A stretch of DNA of 64,000 nt from Saussurea involucrata (taxonomy: Eukaryota > Streptophyta > Magnoliopsida > Asterales > Asteraceae): the NCBI GenBank assembly GCA_033807775.1, contig CM066315.1:63496320-63560319 (forward strand), written 5' to 3'. The notes under the pieces were generated by a model. The model was given only the letters and a program-made list of their open reading frames with translations. It did not search any database and was not told the origin of the DNA. Of this stretch, positions 46,571 through 56,946 are shown in pieces. A program made the position numbers and the translations under genes. Numbering within the stretch: the first letter of the stretch is position 1; the number at the start of each line of letters is the position of its first letter.

Positions 46571-49342
46571 ATGGAGTTTATCGACGAACACAACGAGATT
46601 GCCATGCTCCAGAAGCCAAAACAGTCCGCAGGTTTTCACGACATTGTGGATTTCCTCAAATCCACGCATATATCATATGCCCTAACGGTGACCCCGACTA
46701 TCTACATCGACCATCAGAAGCAGTTCTGGGAAAATGCCACCGTGGTGTCTGAAGGTGGGCAGAAAATAATCAAAACAAGGGTGTGTGACAAACCCTTGAA
46801 TATTACATAGGAGCTTATTCGCATCACTCTTCGATTGGATGATGCCTCAGGTATGACGTCTATTCCTAATGACGACCTATACTCAAATTTAACGAGAATG
46901 GGGTATGAAGGTCCCATTGGAATCTTTAAGTTTTTCAAATCTAAATTTTCTACACAATGGCGATTCTTTGTTCATACCTTAATGCATTGCATTTCAAAGA
47001 AAACTACTGGATGGAGTGAGTTTAGCAGTACCATTGCTTATGCTCTGGTCTGCTTGGCCACTGCCAGGAAGTTTAATTTTTCACAAATGATTTTCAATGA
47101 TCTTGTGTCAAACCTGGAATCCAAAAAGAGTTTTTATATGTACCCAAGGTTTGTCCAAGCAGTGATTACTAAGGAATTGACAGATTTGCCTCAATTTACT
47201 GAGGTATATGTACCTAAACCCCCTAAAGGAAAGGTCTTCTCAAATATGAGGAGAACTTCCAGGGACTCGGAAGGAGTTGACACTCCATTGTTCTCTACAA
47301 TGATGGGTGTGTCCCACACACAAGAAGGTATGGCATCAGGGTCAAGGCCCTCATTAGACCAACCCACTGATAGCCAAACCCCACCTTCAATCACCAAAGA
47401 AATCCCTCAGTCCATTCTTCAAAGACCCACTCCAAAAGTAACCAAAAAGTTTACAAGAAGAAAGGTACACAAGGCTCCTTCCCTTGATGTACCTCCTAAA
47501 AGCCCAAAGCCTTTAAGCCCTCTAGTGGAGCATTCTCCATTAGAGAATATCGAAAGGGAAACCACAGGGGTGTCTCCCAACCCCAAGAAGGTGCTCACTA
47601 AGGAGAAGGTTGAGCATGTGAGTAGCAAGGCTGCCACTACTTCTGCTAGCACAGAGAAGGACAGTGGTAACATACCTAAGACCTTCCTCACGGCAACTCA
47701 GAATGAGAAATCATTCAGAGGTCCCAGGTGCCAAGAAACCACGGGGGTAGGCAGTGCTTTTGCTAGGCAAAAGACTCCTACTAAAATTTCCAGTGATCCT
47801 TTAAAGGAAGTAAAAACTCCTAAACAAGGTGAGGATAGATATACATATGAGGAATTGATGGAAACCATTGCCAATATTAACACAGATGTTGTAAGTCAGC
47901 AAAAGGAGATAGATGGACTCAAGAAAGTGGTCCTATATCAGCAAACACAGCTTGAGAAGCAAAAGAAGCTGATTACCAAGTTGATGCACAGGAAGAAGAA
48001 AGCTCAGTATGTTCTTAAACGAAGAAGCCCCAACAATGATGCTCCCAAAAAGGGGGAGTCAGAAGCTGAATTCAACATGGAGAGTGCACAGGAAAAGGGG
48101 GAGAATGAGTGTGCTGAAATTCAAAAGGAAGCAGAAACTGATCATGCAGCAGAAACGGTTAATGCTGCTGAAATTCAAAAGGAAGCAGAAACTGATCATG
48201 CAGCAGAAACGGTTAATGCTGCTGAAATTCAAAAGGAAGCAGAAACTGATCATGCAGCAGAAACGGTTAATGCTGCTGAAATTCAAAAGGAAGCAGAAAC
48301 TGATCATGCAGCAGAAACGGTTAATGCTGCTGAAATTCAAAAGGAAGCAGAAACTGATCATGCAGCAGAAACGGTTAATGCTGCTGAAATTCCAGAAACA
48401 GCAGAAACAAAAGAAGCAGCATAAACCATGCAAGAAGCAGTATCTACAAAGGAAGAAGCAGCAGAAACAAAGGAAGCAACAGAAACTAAAAAGCCTACTT
48501 TGGAAGAAGTTGAAGTGCCAGAGGCTTTGATTAAAGCCAAACATGACACTCCTAAAAAGCAAGAAGAAACCGTGGGTGAAAAGCTGGTGTCACTGAAAAG
48601 AGCAAGAACCAAGTCTATAGCTACCAAGAGGAAAGTTGTCAAGAAACCTAGGGTAGAACCAGTGGCAGAAGAAGAAAAAAGAAGAGGATGTTCTAGAAAA
48701 GAAAGATGATACAAAGGTTGCTGAAGAAGAAGTAGCAACTCCATCAGGTCAACCAAGTAATGCTCAATGTGATATGTACATCACTGTGGTTGATCCAATC
48801 AAAGTTGACCCATTATCTTCCATGCCTCCTGAAATCATCTTCTGGGATACCTTGATAGATCAGAGAAAGGAGTACATTAGAGTCAAAAGAGCAGATGGGA
48901 AGTTTGAGGTCTGTTCTACATGGGGAAAACTTATCAGAATGTGCTCTAGATCTGACGTAGAGGAGATGTACAAGGTTGGAATGAAGCTGTATGGAAATAT
49001 GCTGAATGAGAAAGGGATGTCTATCACCAAAATGGTTCTTGAATACCTGTGCCAAATGTTCAAACCAGAAGCAGTTCAGTATCTGATAGAAAGAAATTTT
49101 CAAGCCATTACCAACTGGATGCTCATTGAAAAATGTGGAGTGTATGTCATCACACTTGACCATACATATCATGAGTATTATTTGGTGGATGTTGCATACA
49201 AGCACAACATGAAAAGGTTGAATGGAATGCTACATGCTAAGTTGGCTTGCAATAAGGATACTGAAATGGGAAGATACTTGGTGAGAAGGATTATCAATCA
49301 AAGTCTGGGTTTGAATCCTAATTTATGTGTTCATGATTAGGT
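46571..49342 (+). pseudogene. env-like extra ORF of element F
   Basis: Starts MEFIDEHNEIAMLQ at 46571. A TAG at 46808-46810 interrupts it, then it is open to 48424. It resumes in the same frame at 48428 and shifts frame in an A-rich run near 48675. The last part (48774-49342) has FEVCSTWGKLIRMC. Conserved patches include YALTVTPTIYIDHQKQFW and KVFSNMRR, which I associate with Asteraceae copia elements. The middle is basic and Pro/Ser-rich with a coiled-coil-like KEIDGLKKVVLYQQTQLEKQ. Five perfect 18-aa repeats are at 48113-48382. No signal peptide, membrane segment or enzyme motif is seen, so the function is unknown. Confidence 0.82.
48113..48382 (+). repeat. five perfect 54-bp coding repeats
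   Basis: Five identical tandem copies encoding AEIQKEAETDHAAETVNA (18 aa). The unit is a multiple of three, so the frame is kept. Identity among copies indicates recent expansion or gene-conversion-like homogenisation. A degenerate unit follows at 48383. Confidence 0.97.
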
Positions 49343-49390
49343 TTTGGAAGCATCATCTGAAGAACTTGACTTCTAAACCTAAAAAGTCAA

Positions 49391-49403
49391 GTTAGGGGGA
49401 GAT
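49391..49403 (+). other. polypurine tract of element F
   Basis: GTTAGGGGGAGAT lies directly before the 3' LTR at 49404. This is the usual plant copia plus-strand primer. Confidence 0.93.
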
Positions 49404-50051
49404 TGTTGGGAACTGAAGATTTGCTAAGTATCGTTAGTGCTGCCAGAACAATGTTAGTACTGCCAGAACAACGTTAGTGCTGCCAGAACAACGTTAGTAC
49501 TGCCAGAACAACAATACTACTGCCAGAACACCAATACTACTGCCAGAGAAAAGTTAGTACTGCAAGTAAAAGTTAATGCTGCTGGAACAATGTTAGTACT
49601 GCTTATGCATAACGATGTTAATACTGCTTGTGATCATAATTTTGGAATGCGAGAAGGTTGGAGATAAAGATGGAATGACTGAAGATAAGCATGAAAGAAT
49701 ATTCTGAAGATCAATTTTGTTTTGATAGTTATCTTGTAATTATTCAGTATAAATAGTTTTTGATAGATAGCTATTCGGTACGAGAGATTTCAGAATTCGT
49801 TTTTGTTTTTAGAGAGAATTAACCTCAAGGTTTAAAACCCTATTTCTAGAGAAGTAGAAGTCGTCTTGTTGAGCCTGTTCAACAAGATTGAGGTTTGGTT
49901 GTAATCTTGTGAGTTGAAGTATTGAATACAAACAGATTGTGTTTTCTGATTAGTTGTTCATCGAGTGTGCTTGAATTAAAGTTCTATTCCGCAAGATTCT
50001 TTAATTCTGATTTCTAAGTATAGTTATTCTTGTTTGGAATCGATCCTGACA
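49404..50051 (+). repeat. 3' LTR of element F
   Basis: 648 bp like its partner. It carries the same motif array (49433-49630). Visible differences from the 5' LTR are ACTGCC for ACTACC, GTTCAAC for GTTTAAC and GTGCTTG for GTGTTTG. It is followed by the ATTAG duplication. Confidence 0.96.
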
Positions 50052-50186
50052 ATTAGTAATATATTCCCCATTCTCTTGTCGCTCAACATAGTCCATAAAT
50101 CTGTCTTTCCATATCCTAAACTCCTTAGGAAAAAGAACAGGAGGTTTGTCCTTTGACCCAATAGTCAAGATATCTCTCGATGTCAT
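50052..50186 (-). pseudogene. gag of element C, N-terminal part
   Basis: The minus-strand start MTSRDILTIGSKDKPPV at 50186 runs without a stop to the insertion point of element F. Removing F and one ATTAG copy restores the frame into 39470. Conserved gag residues LFPKEFRIWKDRF are visible. This is the 5' end of the gag described at 36390-39470. Confidence 0.85.
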
Positions 50187-50254
50187 ATTTAGATTACTTG
50201 TTGATGATCGTTAAGTACTCCTTAGATTTGATTAGTAAAAATTGGTTCACACAA

Positions 50255-50425
50255 TCTTGTCTCAACCCACTGTTTGTCTCAACCCACGTCTTCTCGCAAC
50301 ACACGTCTTGTCGCAACACAATTCTTGTCTCAACTCGCTTCTTGTTGCAACCAAAATCTTGTCTCAACCAACAAGTTGCGAAAAAGCCAAAACCTTGTCG
50401 CAACAAATAGGTTGCGATACAAACC
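50255..50425 (-). repeat. element C motif array, leader part 1
   Basis: TTGTCGCAAC, TTGTCTCAAC and TTCTCGCAAC repeat every 17-21 bases from about 50260. They become paired with GTTGCGA towards 50420. This is the same family as the spacer arrays. In the minus-strand sense it lies just upstream of gag, in the leader. Confidence 0.85.
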
Positions 50426-51364
50426 AAAAAGATTCTTATCGTGTAACACCCTCAAATTCGGAACGAGCAACTAACTTTAATTTCAATAAAATCACCAAAA
50501 GTAGATAAAATCATTTCTACAGTTCATTCCTGAAAATACCTTGGAATTTAAACATTATACTTTCCACAACTATAAACTTAAGACGGACGTTACTTAATAC
50601 AACTCAAGTTGCTAGTCCCAAATATATGCGGAAGATTCACTAAATCCAGATCATCTCTCGTGCACTCTACTAGCACTCGCCACTTCACAATGTAGCTAAA
50701 GCTACTCCCAACCTGAGACTGTTGCACATGCCGACAAATAAAAAGGGTTAGGTTAACGCCTAGTGAGTTCAAGCATTTTATCAAGACTATATAAAATCAT
50801 AAATCGTGAAAGTAGTAGTTTTAGCCATGATTTCAAAAGAGTTCACTTTAAACTCAATTCACTCGTTTTCCAACTCATACAATTTCCATATTGAAATCTT
50901 TAATATAGCACGATTTTCAAAATAGACTCATTTCCAAAATCATCGTGAATGTGAGATAACATTCAATTCTCAAAACGATTGAATTCATGAATATTTGCCA
51001 TTATCCCAAAACATCCCAAAATATGGATGAAACATTATCCACAACTCACATAACGTGGAAATGCAAATCTCATAAATATGATACGTTACCGAAAACATGG
51101 ATAGACACAATTTCCCAAAACATCACACACGGATGAGATATAAACTACAACTTACATACCATGGAAAAACAATCCATATAAATATAACACGTCACCGAAA
51201 ACATGAGTAGCAATAAATACCCAAAACAACACCTTTCGGTGACGGGGGAGACTTGTAACTGAGCTCAATCACTCCAGATCTATTGCCCGCGAGACTAGGG
51301 AGTTCCTAACTTCAACCACTCCAGGTCTATACATTGGGTCACTCCAAATCCACAACAACACATT

Positions 51365-51653
51365 AGGGATTACACCTTACTGCCCATGAGACGATGCCCG
51401 ACCATATAGGTCCATGCCTTACTTATCATGGAACCCGATGCATATCCCGTGCTATGCACATATAGGGAATTACACCTTACTGCCCATGAGACGACGCCCG
51501 GCCATCTAGGTCCACGCCTTACTTTTCATGGAACCCGATGCCTATCCCGTGCTAAGCTCATATAGGGAATTACACCTTACTGCCCATGAGACGACGCCCG
51601 ACCATCTAGGTCCACGCCTTACTTATCATGGAACCCGATGCCTATTCCATGCT
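51365..51653. repeat. three 100-bp tandem units in the E 3' LTR
   Basis: Units run from GGGATTACACCTTACTGCCC to GGAACCCGATGCATATCCCG. They differ slightly, and the same three-unit array is at 57838-58125 in the other LTR. Non-coding. Confidence 0.9.
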
Positions 51654-52924
51654 ACAAAAGAAACTAACGTCTCATAAACTGAGCTCAATCAATCCCGACC
51701 TCTTGCCCGCGAGACTAAGGGGAAAACTCAAATGCCTATGGATCCATGGCCAACAAGGTCTAAAATATTACACGACCCCAAACATACAAACCAATGCATT
51801 TCAAAACATGCAATTCCCCAATAACATAAATCGTGATCAAAACTCAACTCTGAGCTATCAAAACGGACAAATGTCCCCAAGACTTAAGAAAATCCAATAC
51901 CGAGCCACAAGCTCAACTAACTCGAAAGATAATTCATAAAAGTCATAAAATGACATTAAATACAACAACACACACCGGTTGCCAGTAAATACTTCAAATC
52001 GATGAAAACCCGAAATAAAATCTTGGATCGGGAAAACCTTCATTTCCAAAGGACTCACACCTTTACATTTCCAAAACATCTTATAATGTACTATATGCAT
52101 ATTTCCAAATTATCCCCAAATGCATTTTCATAACAATAGACTCCATTTATCACATAAATCAATATCCCTTTTCATATAAAATTTAGCTATCACATTTTTC
52201 CAAAATATTCAAAAGTAGTGTTTTACAACATTTACCACAATTAATACCTCAAAAGGTAAAATCCACCAATTAACTCAACATTGATAATTTTCAGGTAAAA
52301 CACATAATTACTTGGAAAAAAATAACATTTTGGCATGTACAAAGTTTTCGCAAAGTAACTTGAACTCACCTCGCTAGATTAAGCTAAATCTAGATTTTCC
52401 CATACATATGCTCCTTTGAAGAAGTTCGTATCTTCAAGTCCAAATCTTCCAAAACCTAAATCCATAAGTTTCCAACCATAAATATTTATCCCCAAACACT
52501 TAGATTCATTTCCCCCAACATAATACACCCAAAATCACCAATAGCTTGAAACCCTAATTTCCAAAATAAAGAGAAGGGAAGATTACCTCAACCATCAAGT
52601 GATTCCACCAACCAAACACTTCTAATGGTACCAAAATGAGCCTCACACTTCATTTATTCAAGAGGAATGAAAGGTTTAGAAGAGGGTTAGGTAAAACCTT
52701 AGAAAGTGTAGAAATCTTACCAAAACGAAAGTGAGAAGAAGGGTTCTAACCTCCAACCATAATTCCTTGTTAAGAATCGAAGGAGAAGCTTTGGTTTACA
52801 AGATTTACGGCTTCAAGAGCTCCAAAAACGATTTAGAGGGTTAGGGTTTGGTTTGGGAGAGTTTAGTAAGAAATGGGTGAAGTAGAGAATGAAAGGGGAA
52901 TGAAGTCGTAGGTTTAAAACACCC

Positions 52925-53165
52925 TGGAACCCGCTCGCGATTGTGACACGGCGAGAGTGAATATGTCACAATCGCCGGGGCACTCTCGCCCGCTACCCAA
53001 AATGCCCACAGTACAAACTCGGCGAAAGTGACACGGCGAGATTGACCATGTCACTATCGCGAGTGTCATTCTCGCGGCCTCTCCCCCACCTCTCAGTACA
53101 ATATCGGCGATAGTGACACGGCGAGAGTGACCATGTCACTATCGCGAGTGTCATTCTCGCTGGCT
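52925..53165. repeat. GC-rich palindrome cluster in the E 3' LTR
   Basis: Repeated GTGACACGGCGAGAGTGA and GTCACTATCGCGAGTGTC words. At 53107-53118 and 53134-53145 GCGATAGTGACA faces its exact complement TGTCACTATCGC across 15 bases, making a 12-bp stem. At least three such units are present. In the minus-strand sense they lie about 140-380 bp into the LTR, in U3. They stand out from the AT-rich surroundings. Confidence 0.88.
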
Positions 53166-53306
53166 TTGTACCAATCCCAATCTTGCCCGATTTCTCATGC
53201 GATCCAATTGGCATTACGCGACTTACCTTCCAATGCGAAACCTTGTCCTCTAATAATTCCGGATAAGTTCATTCACAACTTGAATTAGGATTTTCGGGGT
53301 GTTACA

Positions 53307-53322
53307 ATCCTCCCAACCTTAA
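53307..53322 (-). other. polypurine tract of element E
   Basis: ATCCTCCCAACCTTAA on the plus strand is TTAAGGTTGGGAGGAT on the minus strand, directly before the LTR start. Confidence 0.8.
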
Positions 53323-56300
53323 AGAGATTTCGTCCTCGAAATCTAGTCCTCGCGCAACTAATGGCCACCGCGCCCAACACATTCCAAATTCCCTCAGTTC
53401 CAACCCCGGTTTAAATTTATTTCCCACAGAATTGCCCACAGCATTGCCCACAGCGGCTTCTTGATGTTACTTACAACGATTCCCCATTTGGGCATAAAAC
53501 ACCCACATCCAATTAAAGGCCTAAGCTGCTAGAGTGGCTTTCGACCACCAGACTTAAGTTGTCTCCCAACCTTAAGTGATCCATACTTTCCCAACAGCCG
53601 ATTCGGACTTCCCAATCATACCACATTCACATGTTCTTAAATTTTCTCTCCAAACCAACTCAACATTGAATCACTACCAACATCAACCAAAACTTCAGAA
53701 TCCCCAAATAATCCCGCTACTGGACTAGCATTCATTCTCAGCGGATTCCATCGATTTCACCCCAACGGTCATCATTAACTCGTCAATTACACAATCCCAA
53801 AGGTGTATCTAATTATCAATCATACAATCGGCAGATTCTCTCACCCCACAAGGGAAGTCATTTCCCTAAATCTTCTTATCACAAAAGAGCATCTTAGGAT
53901 TACTACTACCATTACCATCATCCCTTTAAAATCGGACTACAATCCCCCGATCATACTAAAGGTGCTTGGCCTCTAGCCCCAAAAGTCGACACCTAAATAT
54001 GCCACCTACCTCAAAATATAGGTTATTGCGAATTTATCCTCTTAATTACAATGGGCGGCATCCCCTCAACCAATACCATTCGGCCTACAGTACCAACACG
54101 CGTGGAATACCCAACCTTCCACCGTCGAAGTGCTACACGCACTTACCCTTAACTGGGTTACTTACCCTTTCCAAGGTCCCAACGAGTTCAAGGTTTTCAA
54201 GTGCGTCGTTTAACAAATATGCCATTCACAAAACTTTTCTTAGAAACTTTCGACATAATTATTTTCATATCAAATTAAACGTATGCATAAAAACTACTAC
54301 TATCATCAATTCGGTAGTTACACAATAATGGACACGCTTGTCCCACATATGAAAATCATGCTGAAAATTATTTCATTGCAGTTCAGTTTACCCACAAAAC
54401 ACAAAAGCGTAATAACAATTTCTTTAAAAGGAACTGCCACGGTTCTAGTATGGATTGACTCATGACATGCACGTAAAGTAACTGCTCGACTTTAAACAGG
54501 GTGCAACAAAAGGTCTGCACGTATTTCAAAAGAAGTCCAACGACATTTGACTCCGAAATTTCTCTTTTAGCCATAAAATGGCATGGAACACGGATCACCG
54601 ACAAAGTTTTTGCGCGCGTCAGTTTCTTATACTAAACGATGAAATGGTTTGCAAATACACCTTAGTCAACACAAAATGACTTGTGCGAATTCCATATTTA
54701 AAACAAAACCCATACGCTTCCATCACTTGAAAATATCGACTAAAACATCATAAAACCACAAATTGGGGTAGGCATGCAAGCTGGTAACATTTCCATTAGA
54801 AGTTTTCTTGAAACGAAATAACATGCATCAAATGGTTCGCGACCAAATTTCAAAAGAGAAAACTTCTTTAAATCAATTTCTCCAAATTTCTCATCCGGTC
54901 CTATAATGACATTTGAACGAAACATTTTTGGCAAACTTGCACACAACAATGCGTTTTTCCAAGACAGATAAGGAAATAAGTGTTAATAATTTGTTGACAC
55001 CAAAACGGGTTCAAACCTATTTTTCAAATCTCAAATTACACCAACGGTGCGCATCAATGTTCAAAACATAAGAATTCCACGCACCATAGTTTTATACAAA
55101 CCATTTTTCTAAAATCTTTATCACGAAGCACTTTCCTCAAAATTTCATACTTGGAACATAAAACGTCAAGACGTCATTGCTAAAAATGTATTTGTCAAAA
55201 ATGCTCAAAACACACATTTCCTCCAAAACCAAAAATCTTTCAATTCTACCAAAATATTCGAGAATTCAAAATTGACCAATGTCAATGACTCATACATTCG
55301 TGTTTTTCAAATATATTGCATCCTAAACCATTCGTGATCCCCACACCACTAAAACATGCTTTGACCAAATGGTCTCTCATTTAAACAAGGAGTTAATATA
55401 ACATTTTCATGCACGATCCGTTTATCAAAGTGTCGAGAAACTATGATTACCAAGCTATGCATTCCCCTAAGTCGATATAGCGCATTTACATAAAATGATA
55501 ATGAAACATTTAACTGACTAAAAGCGCACCAAGCAAGTCATTATGAAATGTCAACAAAATGTTCCTTCATGCATCACTTACGCCACGTATAAATCAATCC
55601 ATACACTGAACTATATGCAACGAAATACTTAGTAACACAAACCTTTTGAAAGAAAAGTTACGCGACACTAGAGTTCCAAACTCATTTCTTTTTAGTCGCC
55701 TTATGGCATAAAATTAACTTTTCTCAACAAAACTCGACTGGGACAAAATACCCACATAACTTATAAACCTTTTACATAAGTAATTAAAGCATGCACCTTG
55801 TGAAATTATACTCACACGACTCAACATGTCGTAAAACAAAACTCCATGAACCGGACTCAATGACTCCAAGTCAATAAAATGGCGCTAAACATCATGCTTC
55901 CAAGACCAAATTGCTATAAGCAAAATCATAAATGAGACGCCAAAATCCCAAAAATCCCCTTCCATGGTAATACTATATAAACAACATTGTTTAACAACTC
56001 ACATTAAACAAATTCTCCAAAATAACTGTACATAGACAAAATGGAAAATAACTTTCCGTCCAAACTCTAACATATGTGGAGGAGATCCAATGTTAAAGTC
56101 ACAAGCCGTAGTTATTGCCCAACATCTTAAACATCATAAAATATGATTATCATTATATCCAAAACAAATGTTGAACAACAATGAAATAAGGCAAAACAAA
56201 TCCCGGCGGAGTTTGCAACTCCCGCAATAAAATGGTTTCATGCACGTTCAAAACCATGATTTGAAATCTTGTGTGTGTGCTAAACATTTCTCAAAATTCA

Positions 56301-56931
56301 TAACACAATCCAAATAAGGATTTGAAACACAAGAAATAATTGATGCAAATTATTTTCAAATTAAACTTTGTGCATGACTTAATCGGCATTCAACGTCTCA
56401 ACTCATACCCTTCCAAATCCCTCCGGTCCACTATTGTCATCCGGATGCTTTAACCTCTTAAGGTAAGTTGAGAATTACATCAATTAACTTTACGGTTTTT
56501 CCTCAAATCAAAATCGGCTAATTAGGCCTATGGTTCTAATCCAACCATCAATCTCGACCTGAAACGGTCTACTTAAAGCAAATATCATGCTTATCGTCAC
56601 TCCAATTGACTAATACTAGAATCGTCCATCTATTCCAACGACTACTAGTTTAGAACCTCCTTCACTACCCCAACGATCATCATACTAAAGTAATTCAAGT
56701 ACGCACATGTACTAGTAGGTTCACCATGACACTGGCCATGTGTCACTATGAACGCACCATACATGATTATCCTTGTTACTCTCGACGTGACTCTCGTTTC
56801 TAACAACATCCATCAACTTCAAAACGTCCTATCTTAAAGTGCCTAGAGGTGAATTTCACTCCCATTTACTTAAACAAACGCTAGTTTGAGTCTAGGTATC
56901 TAAAATCAACACCTAAATCTCTCAAAATTAT
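53323..56931 (-). other. internal region of element E, non-coding
   Basis: No long ORF on either strand. Apart from the ATTTCGAGGACGAAAT remnant at its left edge, I recognise no retroelement protein. The sequence is AT-rich with ordinary complexity and has no tandem arrays that I noticed. Confidence 0.75.
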
Positions 56932-56943
56932 GCTCTGATACCA
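56932..56943 (-). other. primer binding site of element E
   Basis: GCTCTGATACCA on the plus strand (TGGTATCAGAGC on the minus strand) lies three bases from the 5' LTR. Confidence 0.93.
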
Positions 56944-56946
56944 ACT

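Larger units (their letters stand above)
39471..50056 (+). mobile_element. element F: complete copia element with target duplication
   Basis: LTRs of 648 bp at 39476-40123 and 49404-50051 differ at only about three positions that I can see, all transitions. The 5-bp target duplication ATTAG flanks it (39471-39475 and 50052-50056). Primer site, gag, pol, an extra ORF and a polypurine tract are in standard order on the plus strand. It is inserted antisense in codon 45/46 of the gag of element C. It is the youngest insertion by LTR identity, yet its coding regions carry several stops. Confidence 0.96.
50442..53306 (-). repeat. 3' LTR of element E
   Basis: Starts TGTAACACCC and ends GGGTGTTACA, a perfect terminal inverted repeat. 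It contains three 100-bp tandem units at about 51365-51653 and a GC-rich palindrome cluster at 52925-53165. The 103-codon ORF at 51628-51939 occurs in both LTRs but has no recognisable domain. It differs from the other LTR by scattered substitutions, about 100 bp extra near 51090-51215 and loss of about 80 bp. Confidence 0.93.

Noticed and set aside
48009..48562. Long ORFs on both strands across the 54-bp repeats
   Set aside because: They are alternate-frame readings of the perfect coding repeat; the frame matching the rest of the extra ORF is the real one.
46571..49342. True viral envelope gene
   Set aside because: No signal peptide, transmembrane segment or fusion-like region is visible; the name env-like refers only to its position after pol.
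51628..51939. 103-codon ORF present in both LTRs of element E (also at 58102-58413)
   Set aside because: Preserved only because the LTRs are near-identical copies. It overlaps the 100-bp tandem repeats, has no domain and shows no sign of coding selection.
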